Below, in pieces: positions 36,901 to 49,036 of a stretch of 64,000 nucleotides of DNA. Numbering within the stretch: position 1 is the first letter of the stretch; each line of letters opens with the position of its first letter. This DNA is from Syngnathus acus (lineage: Eukaryota > Chordata > Actinopteri > Syngnathiformes > Syngnathidae). Location: assembly GCF_901709675.1 (NCBI RefSeq), contig NC_051095.1, positions 13,469,456-13,533,455 on the forward strand, read 5' to 3'. The notes beneath the pieces are model-generated. The model had not been told where the DNA came from. It was given only the letters and a program-made list of their open reading frames with translations, and did not search any database. A program made the translations under genes and the position numbers.

Positions 36901-38048
36901 CCAGGGTGTCGACCTCCAGTCCTCGAGGGGCCGCGTTCCAATATGTTTTCCAAGTTACCCTCGTTAAACACACCTGCGTGAAAAGATTTTGGTCATTTTC
37001 ACGTTCTGCAGGAGCTAAAACTTTTCACGCAGGTGCAATTAACGAGGGGATCTTGGAAAACATGTTGGAATGCGGCCCCAAGGACTAGAGCTTGACAGTC
37101 ACTTTGACCATGATATTTCCCTAATAAAGTGGCCTGTTATTAGGTACATTTGAAAATGGCGGTGTACCTAATGGAGTGTCCGTGTGATTCCCTCGTTAAG
37201 TGCACCTGCGTGAAAAGTTTTAGCTCCTGCAGAACGTGAAAATGACCAAAATCTTTTCACGCAGGTGTGTTTAACGAGGGTAACTTGGAAAACATATTGG
37301 AATACGGCCCCGAGGACTAGAGCTTGACACCTGTGACCTTTGACCATGATATTTCCCTAATAAAGTCGCCTGTTATTAGGTACATTTGAAAATGGCGGTG
37401 TACCTAATGGAGTGTCCGTGTGATTCCCTCGTTAAGTGCACCTGCGTGAAAAGTTTTAGCTCCTGCAGAACGTGAAAATGACCAAAATCTTTTCACGCAG
37501 GTGTGTTTAACGAGGGTAACTTGGAAAACATATTGGAATACGGCCCCGAGGACTAGAGCTTGACACCTGTGACCTTTGACCATGATATTTCCCTAATAAA
37601 GTAGCCTATTAGGTACACTTGAAAATGGCGGTGTACCTAATGGAGTGTCCGTGTGATTCCCTCGTTAAGTGCACCTGCGTGAAAAGTTTTAGCTCCTGCA
37701 GAACGTGAAAATGACCAAAATCTTTTCACGCAGGTGTGTTTAACGAGGGTAACTTGGAAAACATATTGGAACGCGGCCCCGAGGACGAGAGCTTGACACC
37801 TGTGACCTTTGACCATGCTATTTCCCTAATAAAGTGGCCTGTTATTAGCTACACTTGAAAATGGCGGTGTACCTAATGGAGTGTCCGTGTGATTCCCTCG
37901 TTAAGTGCACCTGCGTGAAAAGTTTTAGCGCCTGCAGAACGTGAAAATGACCAAAATCTTTTCACGCAGGTGTGTTTAACGAGGGTAACTTGGAAAACAT
38001 ATTGGAACGCGGCCCCTCGAGGACTGGAGGTCGACACCCTGGTTTAAG
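36901..38048. repeat. Central array of five 91-bp hairpins, 232-236 bp apart
   Basis: Hairpins lie at 36958-37048, 37190-37280, 37426-37516, 37659-37749 and 37895-37985. Each is an inverted repeat of about 29 bp that starts CCCTCGTTAA, with a roughly 35-nt loop; the stem contains CACCTGCGTGAAAAG. The first is inverted relative to the other four. Spacers contain GAAAATGGCGGTGTACCTAA and CCCTAATAAAGT. The block is bounded by CCAGGGTGTCGACCTCCAGT and its inverse. Confidence 0.92.
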
Positions 38049-38241
38049 TGAAAAGTGCCACACCCGCCCTCACCCCCACTTTCTGATTGGCTGTTTGATC
38101 TGTGACGTCACTTGGAGACTCCATTAGGTACACCGCCATTTTCAAGTGTTTTGAGTGAACCGATTCTAAAGATTCAGTTCACTCGAGAACTGGAATGCAC
38201 ATCATTAGTACAAAACAGTGCATACGACGGTTGGTTGTCAG

Positions 38242-38312
38242 GTCGAAATAGCCGACTGGTTAGTGACATGGGCTCTTGCTCAGTAAAAACGTGGTTCGAT
38301 CCCAGGTGTGAG
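38242..38312 (+). repeat. tRNA-like sequence in right palindrome arm
   Basis: Mirror of the left-arm copy: box A at 38249-38259 and box B at 38293-38303 on the plus strand. The anticodon region differs from the left arm by one base (CTCTTGCTCAG here, CTCTTTCTCAG there), so the arms are slowly diverging. Confidence 0.6.
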
Positions 38313-38337
38313 AATATACCTAAACGTGCTTTTATTG

Positions 38338-39210
38338 GACTACAGAGAGGAGGTGGAGCAGTTGGTGGGCTGGTGCAGAGAAAATAGCCTGATCCTGAAT
38401 GTGGAGAAGACGAAGGAGATCATCGTCGACTTCAGGAAGAACCAGCCTCACCACGCTCCACTGATCATCAACAGCTCAGCTGTGGAGGTGGTCAGCAGCA
38501 CTAAATTCCTGGGAGTCCACATCACAGACGACCTCACCTGGACTGTGAACACCACAACACTGGTCAAGAGGGCACAGAAGCGCTTGTACTTCCTGCGGAG
38601 GATGAGGAGAGCCCACCTGCCCCACCCATCATGAGGACGTTCTACCGAAGCACCATAGAGAGCATTCTGACAAGCTGTCTCTCGGTGTGGTGTGGAGGTT
38701 GCAGCGCCTCCGATTGGAGAACCTGAGGAGAGTGGTGAGGACAGCAGAGAGGATCATCGGGGCTCCTCTTCCCTCCATTCAGGACTTGTCATCCCAGCGC
38801 TGCGTGTCCCGAGCCCGAAATATTATCAGTGACCCATCACACCCCCACCATGGACTGTTCTCCCTGCTGCCCTCTGGGAAGAGGTTTCGCAGCATTCCGC
38901 TGCAGGTCCACCAGGTTCTGCAATAGTTTTTTCCCTGCTGTCGTCAGACTGCTGAACATTCAAACGTAGCATTCCTCTGCACACTTGTAAATACTGTTTT
39001 TGTCTCCTGCACTGTTCACATACTTTATCACTGCTGCACTTTGTACTTTATAATTATCTTATCTCATATTTTTATATAGATGTCACTTTTTTTTAACCAG
39101 CCGAAATACCTCTACATTGCTGAAAGCCGTATGCAACGAAATTCGTTTTGTACACACCTAGTGTTGACAAAATGACAATAAAGTTCTGTCTAAGTCCTAA
39201 GTCCTAAGTC
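38338..39210 (+). mobile_element. L2/CR1-like LINE fragment inserted in right arm
   Basis: It is flanked by TATTG at 38333-38337 and 39211-39215. It encodes the C-terminal part of a reverse transcriptase, broken into two frames (38338-38634 and 38687-38926): EKTKEIIVDFRKNQ, SSTKFLGVHITDDLTW, KRAQKRLYFLRRMRRA, then RRVVRTAERIIGAPLPSI. It ends in a poly(A)-like AATAAAG and a (TAAGTCC)n tail. It is 5'-truncated and dead. Confidence 0.9.
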
Positions 39211-40222
39211 TATTGTGCAATTAACCCTTTATTTATTTATTCTTTTTTTTTTTTTACCTCGTGTAGTGTACCTATTGAAGTGTCCATGAGGTGTACCTAC
39301 ACATATTGTCATATACAGCAGTTAACCAAATGTCTGATTTTTATGTTTTAATTGGCGAAAGTAAAAACAAGAAATAAAACACCACACAAGTTTTAACATA
39401 AATGTTTATTAAAAAAAAATAATAATAATAAAAGTAAATTTCAAACCAGCAATCCAATGTGAAATTGCAGTAGACATATTGGATAACAATATTTAGGCAT
39501 ATATATGCATACACGTTATTTAAAAACTACTCTATTATAAAATCAAGATTACCCAAAGAGAAGCATAATCTCCCCGTTGTTGCATAACGGCGCATCCCTT
39601 CATGCAATAAAGTTAGCCGTTAGCTTGGAGAAAACGCGCATAAAAGAAGTGGTGTTTCAGTGAGTGGTTCTTTCTTTCCTTGGCAAATCGTAACTCTACA
39701 TTCTGGCTTACATAGTTCACGCCAGGAGGGAGACGCAACACGTTCACTGACTGATCCGTTGATGCACGGGAAGGAAGGCAGTTGACCCATTGACTCGTTC
39801 GCGAACGGGAAAGTCAGGATTCGTTCCCTCACTGATCGGTTCTCGCGATGAACTGGAAATGCGAATCACTCACTCACTGATTTGTTCACTCGCAGATTCG
39901 TTCGTCGGTGAACGGGAAATGCAATTCACGACTCGTTCGTGAACGGGAAGTTACGTCATTTTCTTCTTCGTTTTGTTTTACGGCGAGGTGGCACCAGCTT
40001 CAATGCGTATTACTGACACCTACCGGTTGAAGTGATATGAACTGAAAAAAGAACGACCAGGAAGTGATTCGTTCACTCTCGCTCACTGAAAGGAATTGGT
40101 TCTTTCGAACGAATCGTTCACTCACGAGCCAACACTATTTTGTACTTACCTAACGCGCGCGGACCGAAATGCTGAATGGATAAGAATGACTCGAAATGAA
40201 AGCGAGTTGCCCACCGAGCTCG

Positions 40223-40293
40223 TCACGATTGGCGAGTGGCTTCGTCGCTGCGCTCGAACACCTCATATTTAGGGTTCGACTCCCCACCCATGC
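40223..40293 (+). repeat. tRNA-like sequence just outside the palindrome
   Basis: Box A-like TGGCGAGTGG (40230-40239) and box B GGTTCGACTCC (40273-40283) are 43 nt apart. The stems pair poorly, so it is a tRNA-derived remnant. Confidence 0.45.
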
Positions 40294-40624
40294 CAAATGT
40301 GCTCAGCATGAATTCCCTAACGCTGGTCGAACTTCTGCACTACATGCATTGCATTGCGTGCTTCTCTCAACAGGGAAAAAAAATAAAGCAGCAACTTTTT
40401 AGAAGTTTAGCAAGTTTTTTTTTTCTTTTTTGTTACTTGTCTAGGCTGTTCTAAAACACCAGCTCGTATGCTTGATACATATTAGATGAGATAAAAAAAC
40501 AAATCCCGTTATTTACTTCATATGGTGTACCAGCACAAAAGTTTGCAGTGCTGAGGACATGTGGAGCCATAGAACGAAGTTATTTCGAAGCACCGATGGC
40601 CAAGCGGTTGGGCACATTGACGGT

Positions 40625-40723
40625 AGTGTTGGCTCGTGAGTGAACGATTCGTTTGAACGAATCTTTTGAGTGAACTGATTCTAAGGATTCACTTCACTTA
40701 AAAGAACTGGAATGCACATCACT
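40625..40723. mobile_element. Solo short relative of the palindrome termini
   Basis: This 99-bp stretch begins AGTGTTGGCTCGTGAGTGAA and ends CTGGAATGCACATCACT. Its two halves correspond to the outermost end (35861) and the inner GAACTGGAATGCACATCATT block (about 38180-38200) of the giant palindrome. It is immediately preceded by a box A-like TGGCCAAGCGG (40598-40608). Confidence 0.65.
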
Positions 40724-40941
40724 CGTACAGAGTCCTACGAAATGGAAGTGGAGCATTGGTTGCCAAACAATGACAACTGTACAGATGGTGCAGAGAGATC
40801 TCAAGCAAAAAATGGAGTGGAAATAACCAGACGTGCATTACTCACAATAATTCCAATGCAAATCTATAATTGCAAAAAAGCGTTATGGAATTGTGAGTCA
40901 ACTGTTTCGGGAGTTCATGGCAAGAGCAATGAAGCTTTTGG

Positions 40942-40942
<1 letters not shown>

Positions 40943-40998
<56 letters not shown>

Positions 40999-41042
40999 CT
41001 CGCTCTCGCTCTCGCTCTCTCTCTCTCTCTATATATATATAT
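40943..41042. repeat. (CT)n / (CGCTCT)n microsatellite
   Basis: A long CT run with CGCTCT interruptions, ending in (AT)n. Confidence 0.95.
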
Positions 41043-44000
41043 TTTTTATCAATTCAAAACATTCCAACTTCAAGTCTGATAGTACATTTCAACAATCAGA
41101 CAGAAAATTGCATTTTCTATTTCTTCTGAGCCAGGGAACTCACCAACAAGCTGGCATGCAAAATAAAAGATGATAGTTGCCTTTTGTGCTTTATTGTTTG
41201 GTGTGATGTATCATGTACGTACCACTGAACTTAACGTAATTCCAACGTGCATTGTAATTGTATGTCAGCTTTTATGACACAGCATTTAGAATTAACTACA
41301 CATACACACAGGCCACCTGTCGATTTTACTAGTGTGGCATAAAGCATCGAAATGAGATGTCCATTCACTTATTTATCTGCTTAACACACACCGCCACTGC
41401 ACTATTTGTTCAGTTGTCGCTTGAGCAAATGTTTGGCGTGTCGCTCTCATTAATTACTGAGGTTTTTTTGGTCTTTTTTTAATTGCACAGTCGATGTGAC
41501 ACATGGATGAGAAAGTCTTTGAAAAGACAGATAATTTTTGCCCCAAGCCAGAGCTGATGAATATCATAACAATGCTCAGTTAGGCACAATGCGTATCACA
41601 AAGTGCATAGTAAAGGGATCGATGGCATTTTGTGGGGGGGGGGGGGTTCCCCTCAAAAATTTAATAGTCTCTCGTAAAAACAACAACTTCAATAATCCTG
41701 GTCATACATTAACGAGATATAAATGTGGGGGAAAATCAATTTATTTCAACGTAACTAAAAATGGTGCTTGTTTATAAATGCAAATTTATCACTAGCATTT
41801 TGGAGATTGAATAAATTCAAAATTGGTGGCTTTTTATCAGAATAGGACTCCAAAGAATATTTTTTATCCAGAGGAAGCTGGCCGAAGTGCTAATCTTCTT
41901 CCGTGTTTGCTGTTGTTGGCGTGGCAACCTACTTAACACACGCTTCATCCAGCTGCAACTACCAGCATCATCTTCATCATCCACAACATGATCATCACAT
42001 CACCATTATCATCATTATGAGGGCCTGAGAACAGATGAAGATGCTCGTTTCTTGGACCAGCCAGGCAGGACGACATGTTTAGAAGTGGAGACACACGTTA
42101 CTATTCTTATCTGACACTAACGTTTGGCTCTCAATGATGCACTGTCGACTCATTTGGTTGCACTCAAAGACTTGACAGCGGCTTCCTGAAGATCCTTAAA
42201 GTCTTAAAGGCATTGATGAATTCATTGATCTAAAAATAAGTTCTTAATAGGCATTAACATGTCTAAGATTCAGTCTGAAAAATGTTAACACATAAAAAGT
42301 AGGATTATATGGTCATGACTAGTTTGAAATCTCAAAATAAGTTAATATTCTTGAAAAAATAATTTACCAGCTGACTCGTGATAACATACACATCTCCAAC
42401 AAACATCATTTATGGACTCTCTAGAAGACTTGGGGGGTACAATTGCAAATAGAATTAAATGTCTCAAAAATGGTGTGATAATGGTGTAAAATTTGATGCA
42501 AGTCTGTATAAAAGTGCTTCTTTTTTGCTTTCCACTTGTTCAATTACTGAAGGAGTTGTGATTTCCTCAGATTTGGACATTTTACCTAGTAGTGATTTTC
42601 CAGACTTGGATCTTGCATGAGGGCTATGTGACATTGGAAAAATATGACATATGCAAAATTTGTGTTGAATTTTGCTGTATTGATACTTAACATATTTAAT
42701 GACAAAATAGAATAGTCTCGTGGTTCGGATACTTTTTTAACCATTTCCATTTTATTCAGCTTGTGTTGAAAAGTGATGCAAAACAAAGTGATGTAAAGTT
42801 TACAACACCTTAACAATATGAACCAAGTTGTTTAAACTTGTCAAAATAATTAATTCTCCTCTGATACTATGAAAAGGAGTGGCATTGACGTGAGCCTAAC
42901 GTGGAAAAAATGAGGCGTCTGTCTACGTGGTAAACATTGATTTTGGCAGTGACAATGTGGCGGAAGCGTTAGGATAAAAAAAAACAGTGGTCATGAATGC
43001 ATCGATGATGAGTCCTTGCAGTGAAACACAAAAATAGAAAGAAAGACTTCAAAGCCTGTGTTGATCTAGCACTGACATCATCAGTTTACTTAATTCTACA
43101 ACACCACCAAGTTGACTTTTTAAGGCTTTAGTTTCATTGTGTGATTGTGAAGTTGTGGTTTGAACAAGTTTTGAAATACCGTCTCGCAAACTGTAATGAC
43201 ATTGCAAAAATGTGGTTGAAATAACAATCACGCACTGGTGGGCTGGCTTCTGGTGAATGACGATTTCACTGACCGGTGAAATTTAATGATGCGCCCACCG
43301 TTGCTGTTTACCCTTGAAAATGCTTTTTTGCTGACGTTCAAGAAAATAGTGATTAAAGTTCGGTTAAAGTAACCATACGACGAAAAGACGAACTGACTAA
43401 TTTGACAATTATGGTTCGGCTTGAAATAATGAGAGACTGTCAATTGACGGACTGGCAAAATGTACCGACTCGCACCTTCTGAGAGATATATTGCAATTTT
43501 TATAGAGAAAGTATAATTTCATTAAATGTCCAAGTCTCTACAAGGCAAGAGGTCAACATTGTCAGCCATGAGGATTGCTCCAAAAAAGTTGTGGGAATGT
43601 CATCAAGTGACATAACACGGCTACAAATTTGACCTCGCAGCTATTTGGGCAAAGAGTCAACTGCGGCTGACTTTTCCAGAAGGTCACGTTGCAAATGTTG
43701 TGTGACTCATGCAGACCAAATGAGGCGTCGGAAGGAAACACTTTGACTATTCATCTTTAATCTCCCAACTCATCTCTCTGAGGACGTTCTCCACATCCTT
43801 GTTGCATGAGACAGATCGAGAGACAAAGCTTTCCAAGTCCGGGACCAATCATGTAAAGCGTTTTTGTTCACTATGAGCGTTCGCGCAGTCACGCTCATGC
43901 TTGCTAGCCAGTTACTTGGCTTGATTACAATCTTGGCCAGCATAGAACAATTCAAAACACATTTTTTCTTCTTCCATGTAATTTCAATGTTGGGTAATGC

Positions 44001-44566
44001 AAGTAGATAGTGGACATTTGAAATGTTTATTAAGTAATAACATACATTACAGTTTGAAAGTTCATGGTTATCAATCAGAATAGATTTTTGTCTTTAAATG
44101 GATCCATTCTGTTAAACAGCTGCACATTGGCAACCATTGCAGGAACAGAATTACCAATGCAGAGTTGGGTTAAGCACTGTATTTAATGTATTTAGTGAAA
44201 CAAAGAATGTTGTACAAGCAGCCTTTACAACCTCCACTTTTGTGTTATTGTATTTTTTCTAAATATTTTTTTCCTGAAATTACATTTACAGGCTTTTTAA
44301 ATTGATTTTGTTTTTATATATTTCATTTATTTTTTGTAGTCTTTTTAGTTGTTTATTTCTTCAAAGAAAACACTGTTTGGGATATCTTTGCTATATATTT
44401 GTTGGAAAAATGTTTACATTTGTATTATTTATTTCATTGTATTATTTAAATTGTATGTGTGCCATACTATTTTGTGTGCTCATTTCTTGTGTTTATTTTT
44501 TCATATTAAATTCCAAATTAATTTTGTAAGTATTATTAACTAGTGCTGTCAAATGATTAAAATATT
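41043..44566. other. Intergenic, nothing recognised
   Basis: AT-rich DNA with a short poly-G run (41634-41647). No exon with credible splice sites, no RNA gene and no complete repeat was recognised on either strand. Confidence 0.5.
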
Positions 44567-44568
44567 TA

Positions 44569-46362
44569 CCGTTTTTTTTCCGTGTATAATACGCAAAATT
44601 TAACTAATTTATTGTCCTAAAATCTGGGGTGCGCATTATACATGGGTAGAATTTTTTTTTATTTTATTTTATTTATTTTATTTTTTTTAAGAAAATCATG
44701 GTACTGGTACGAGTATTGATTTATGTATTGTTCTCTTCTTGTCATGTGAAAGAATGTGGGTTGAATAAATACCGAAAGAACAATAGTGTGTTTGTACTGT
44801 GCTCTGTTCATTTCGTCAAAGAAGGGATAATAGTCCTCTTCTCTTCTTGACTGACAATGAATGTGATAGTTTAATACAGTGGTTCCCAAAGTGGGCGGTA
44901 CCGCCCCCCTGGGGGCGGTGGAAAGATCTGGGGGGGCGCTGAGGAAGAAAGGGGCGGTAGGGGGGCGGTAGGGGGGCGGCAGTCGATTTGTACACAACAC
45001 GCCGCTCTGGCCCAGTCAGATCCGACAGCATAGACTACAAAAGCAAAAGCTCAGGTTTGTAATTTCAAGCTTGTAATGTTCAGAATTTTATCTTATAATA
45101 AAAACCGCATTCTGGCGGTCAACATCATCTTGAGTTCAAGTCAACATGAAATTGGGGACTCGCCAGAACGCGCCGTGTTGTGTTGTGTTGAGCTGGTTAG
45201 GGCAGTGGTCCCCAACCACCGGGCCGCGGACCGGCACCGGACGAATTTTTTTTTTTTTATCGACGATCAATTAATTCAGGTCAAGACACTCGTCCCGGTC
45301 ACGTGACATGTTTCCCCAGTCGAGCCCGCAAAGCTAATATGTGCAGTCACCTTGCTTCTTTCCAAGCAAAGAAACCGACTGAAAATTACTGACCGCGGGG
45401 ATCTACGACTTCTTCTTAGTGAGTTCCAGCCTGATGTTGAGAAGCTTATGTCCCTGCACCAAGCACATCCATCCCATTAATATTACGTGTGAGACAATGA
45501 AGGTTACTGGTGGAATGTTTATTTACGATTCTATGTTGCTGAAACAGTTAAAACTGCTAAAAAATAAATTGGTTTACTAAATACTAAATTGGGTTTTATT
45601 TGTGAAATACACATTTGTGTTTAACCTTTCTCTTTTCAAATTGCAGCAAACCAAATATCAAGAAAGAGGTGTTTGTTTCCATATGTGCCTTGGGGGGGGC
45701 GCTAGGAATTCACTGGGGAGCCAAAGGGGGCGCCAGCCTGCAAAAGTTTGGGAACCACTGGTTTAATACAATCAGCAAATAACAAAATGCGTATTACAGG
45801 TAATATTTTATTTCACAACACTTTGCCTTGTTCCTTTCGTCTCTGCTGTTCACTTCAAACACGCTCCATCCGAAGGCAATGCTCTCGTATCAGACGCTTG
45901 CTCGATCACCTGCCCGTTTGCTGTCACAATGTACCCTACACAAATCCGAAACATTTGTTGCGGCTCCGAGTCACGACGAGGGGCAAGTTTTGGTTTCCAA
46001 GGGTGTTTTTATTCCTCTTCAACGTCTCTCCCATACAGAGCTGCCTTTTTCACATGTCCGCACGTCACTTTCCTCTCTTTTCATCTGATCGCGGTGGTGC
46101 CTTTATGGGCAGTCGGAGAAATCAACGCCAAAAAAAAAAAATACATCCAGCCTAGTTAAGACCATACCAAAGACTATAAAAATGGGACCCATTGCCTCCC
46201 TGCGTGTGTGACGATCATTGGGACTTAAAATAAATAAATAAATAAATAAATAAATAAATTGGGTGCGTATTATACATGGGTACAGGCTTTTTTCCAGCAT
46301 CAACATGCCATTTTTAGGGTGCGTATTATACATGGGGGCGCATTATACACGGAAAAAAACGG
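44569..46362 (+). mobile_element. TA-flanked TIR element, copy 2, with nested hAT
   Basis: The ends begin CCGTTTTTTTTCCGTGTATA and are flanked by TA at 44567-44568 and 46363-46364. It is the inverse of the element at 377-1257, and the shared interior (for example the GGGACCCATTGCCTCCCTGC block) is nearly identical. A hAT element (44877-45760) is inserted in it. Confidence 0.9.
44877..45760 (+). mobile_element. hAT element, deleted copy of 31414-32470, TSD GTTTAATA
   Basis: The termini CAGTGGTTCCCAAAGTGGGC and TTTGGGAACCACTG are flanked by GTTTAATA at 44869-44876 and 45761-45768. Relative to the copy in the smyd5 intron it has lost much of the transposase remnant (a short unrelated piece lies at about 45301-45341) and part of the inner hAT-like start. 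Confidence 0.93.
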
Positions 46363-46364
46363 TA

Positions 46365-49036
46365 ATTGTGATTGATCTCATTTTCTTCCTCATAGTTAAT
46401 CACACATTTTATTTGTTGTAAAGAAATTCCTTGATTTTTTTCTGTGCCATTATTTTAGCAACTTTTGATACCCTTAACATGTAGAAGAGGATTGATTTTC
46501 TTATGCAGACATGCTTTTTACTGAATTGGATTCAAATGATAAAAAGTCACATAAACTGCGCTTCAACAGTCCATTCTAAGAATAAAAAATTTGGTTTGTT
46601 TCTATTTTCAACATATCAATTAATCAAATCAATTATGACCGGCGAAGGCTCATCTACGTTTTCACTATTCGAAGGTGTACATTTGATCCTGTTGACGTTC
46701 AACGCTTACACTCCAATCCCATGATAAATTTTCATTTGCATCAAGCCCACTAAAAGCCCACCTGTGATCCTTTTATGAAGAATTTTATCCTTTTGTCTCC
46801 AGTAATGAAAAGAGCTCCATGGGTAAAAAGAAGCTCATCACCCCTTTTACCTCATCATCATTTCCCCCATGGGACATTTTTTTCTATCACCTCGGGGGGC
46901 CCCAACACACTATGTTGTGCCATCATTCAACATCCTCCATCATTTCCATTGACCACGCATAAAGAAGGACCTCCACCGGGTTATTTCATTATGGGGCCAT
47001 TTCATTATACGAATAATTCAGGTACCGCTAACAACGCAACTCAATGGAAGCGCACACATCACGAAACAACACTCTTGGTATTTGCACTTCAACTGTGATT
47101 TCATACTTCCAGTATCATTTTAGAATGAATTTCCATTCTCCGTAATAATGATAATGACGATAATAATAATAATTATTATTATGAATGAATTTGGATAATG
47201 TTTGGACTGCAGCCATTACGTCAACCAAGATGGTGACTGTCTGCATGGTGGTTGAACAATATATACAGGAATCAACATCTTAACACAGTTGTTGACTTGG
47301 GCGAATCATTTCAAAGTGCATTGTGCATGCTCCAAACGCTGTTGCAGGAAGCCGCTGAAATTGGCCATGCAGAAACAGGAAATTCCTCCCTTGCCCCCCT
47401 GTCACTGGGGGGGCAACCTCGCACTAAGTCAATTAGCGGCACTGGAGGCAATCGGAGGAACTCCCTAGAGAGTCCTCGTTACCTGAAGTGTGCTCCTCTT
47501 TCTACGCCCTTTTCATGGCGGGAGAACCAAAGAACAGTGGGAGTGGGAAGGGAAGTGGGGCTATAAAAGGGTTAAGGGCATTGGGTGGCTCGAGGGGAGT
47601 TAGAAGATGAATTAGCGGTCATTCACTCGAATGAATGTCACACCATGTGCCCTTTGTCTCATCTCAAAGGAATTATGTGAAGGTGGAAATCATGTCAAAT
47701 GAATGATCATGAATGTTCAGGACTGTATTTTTATTTTTACTATATGTCGCTCTGGAGTGGCGCCAGTCAAAAAATGCATCGTTAAGAAGAAAAAACAGAA
47801 GTGAATCCAGAATATAAATTACTTTTTGGGGGAAATTCGTTTTACAGTACAAATACCAAGACCAAAAAGAGTAGAGCTCGGACACGGATGCAAAATTGTT
47901 CCTTATCGTGGGTGTTTTTGGGAACGCACTCTGAGCGTGCACTGCTTCAAGCTGACCATTTGGAAACTCAGAGCATTGTTAAAATGTGCAGTTTGATTAT
48001 TCAGAGTGCCCCAAGAAAGCAGTGCCAGAGGCCCAGAGCCCAGCGCATCAGGCAGTGCAAGGAAAGGAAACAGTTCAAGCACAAGCTGCTGATTGCTTCA
48101 TAACCAAGGCTGCACCTAAAAAAAATTCTTTAAAGAACACCAGGGGTTGTTGCTTGGTGCTCATTTTCGACCTGACCTACCAAACTCATGGATGAAAGCT
48201 TTTTTGTTTGTTTGTGTTTTTCTTTTCTTCCGTTTTTTATTTTAAGAACAGAATTACGCGATCCTCGTGAGGATAAGAGGTTCGGAAAGTGAATGAATGA
48301 AATTACATTATAACGGGGATACACGGTACGTTATTAAAACAATAAAATGTACTGTTTTATGAAAAGGTATTACATTTATAATACACTTTTAGCACAATTC
48401 AGCAACAGTATATCACCATTTCTTTTAATTGTTGAAATGATAGAGAACTATATTTAGTATTTATTTTTACCGTAATTTAATCATTTTATATTAGCACATT
48501 CTTTATTACTAGAACTATTTGTGACACTATTTCCTTTCCCTAATCAGTTTACAATACCAGAAACAGCTCTAGGTGTGCTGTGCTAAGCATTGTAAACATT
48601 GTTAAATAAATTCCTCTCTCACTGTGTCAATCAAAGGTGAATATTATTAGCCCTGTTGCAGCAAACACGCACACTGCGCAACTGTATCTCATTATATCAT
48701 GTTAGCACTGATAATACTCATACAGAATTATGCCACTCACTGGCAGCCCATATTAGTTATTGTTAGTCATTTTAAGGCTGTCCAAGTATTTCCTTTATGA
48801 GCTTTATGAGCTGTTTGTAGTCATTTGGATGACTGCAGCTTGAACTGTCCCCCTCCACTCTCCCCCTGCCCCACCCTCTCCTGAGTTCGGGAGAGATATA
48901 ATCCTCTTTTATCCGGGTCACTCCTGAATGTTTACCATTGAGTCCCCTGAGGACACGTGGGCCACATTTTTACCACAGACCTGAGCGACCTCACAATGTG
49001 CACAATGCATGGCTGGGCAGCAACACGCCTCATGAG
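46365..49036. other. Intergenic, no gene recognised
   Basis: Mixed-composition DNA with a short poly-ATA run near 47155-47180. Frames of 90-107 codons are scattered, lack family resemblance and lack bordering splice sites. Confidence 0.5.

Larger units (their letters stand above)
35861..40136. mobile_element. Giant foldback element (4.3-kb nested palindrome)
   Basis: The ends are inverted copies beginning AGTGTTGGCTCGTGAGTGAA. The left arm (35861-36900) matches the right arm (38040-40136) in reverse once an inserted LINE (38338-39210) is removed. Within each arm the order is: GAACGA-rich terminal repeats, a block containing TGCGCGTTTTCTCC, an AT-rich block, a tRNA-like sequence, a GAGTGAAC-rich block and a promoter-like TGACGTCA. 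The core (36901-38048) is a tandem array of hairpins. No transposase is present. Arm similarity continues slightly into the flanks, so termini and target duplication are not fixed. Confidence 0.85.

Noticed and set aside
36958-37985. CRISPR-like regular repeats
   Set aside because: The 232-236-bp period, long palindromic units and near-identical spacers exclude a CRISPR array, and the DNA is a vertebrate genome.
47252-47566. 104-aa plus-strand ORF
   Set aside because: Low resemblance to any family, no splice sites at its borders, and similar-length chance frames occur throughout the area.
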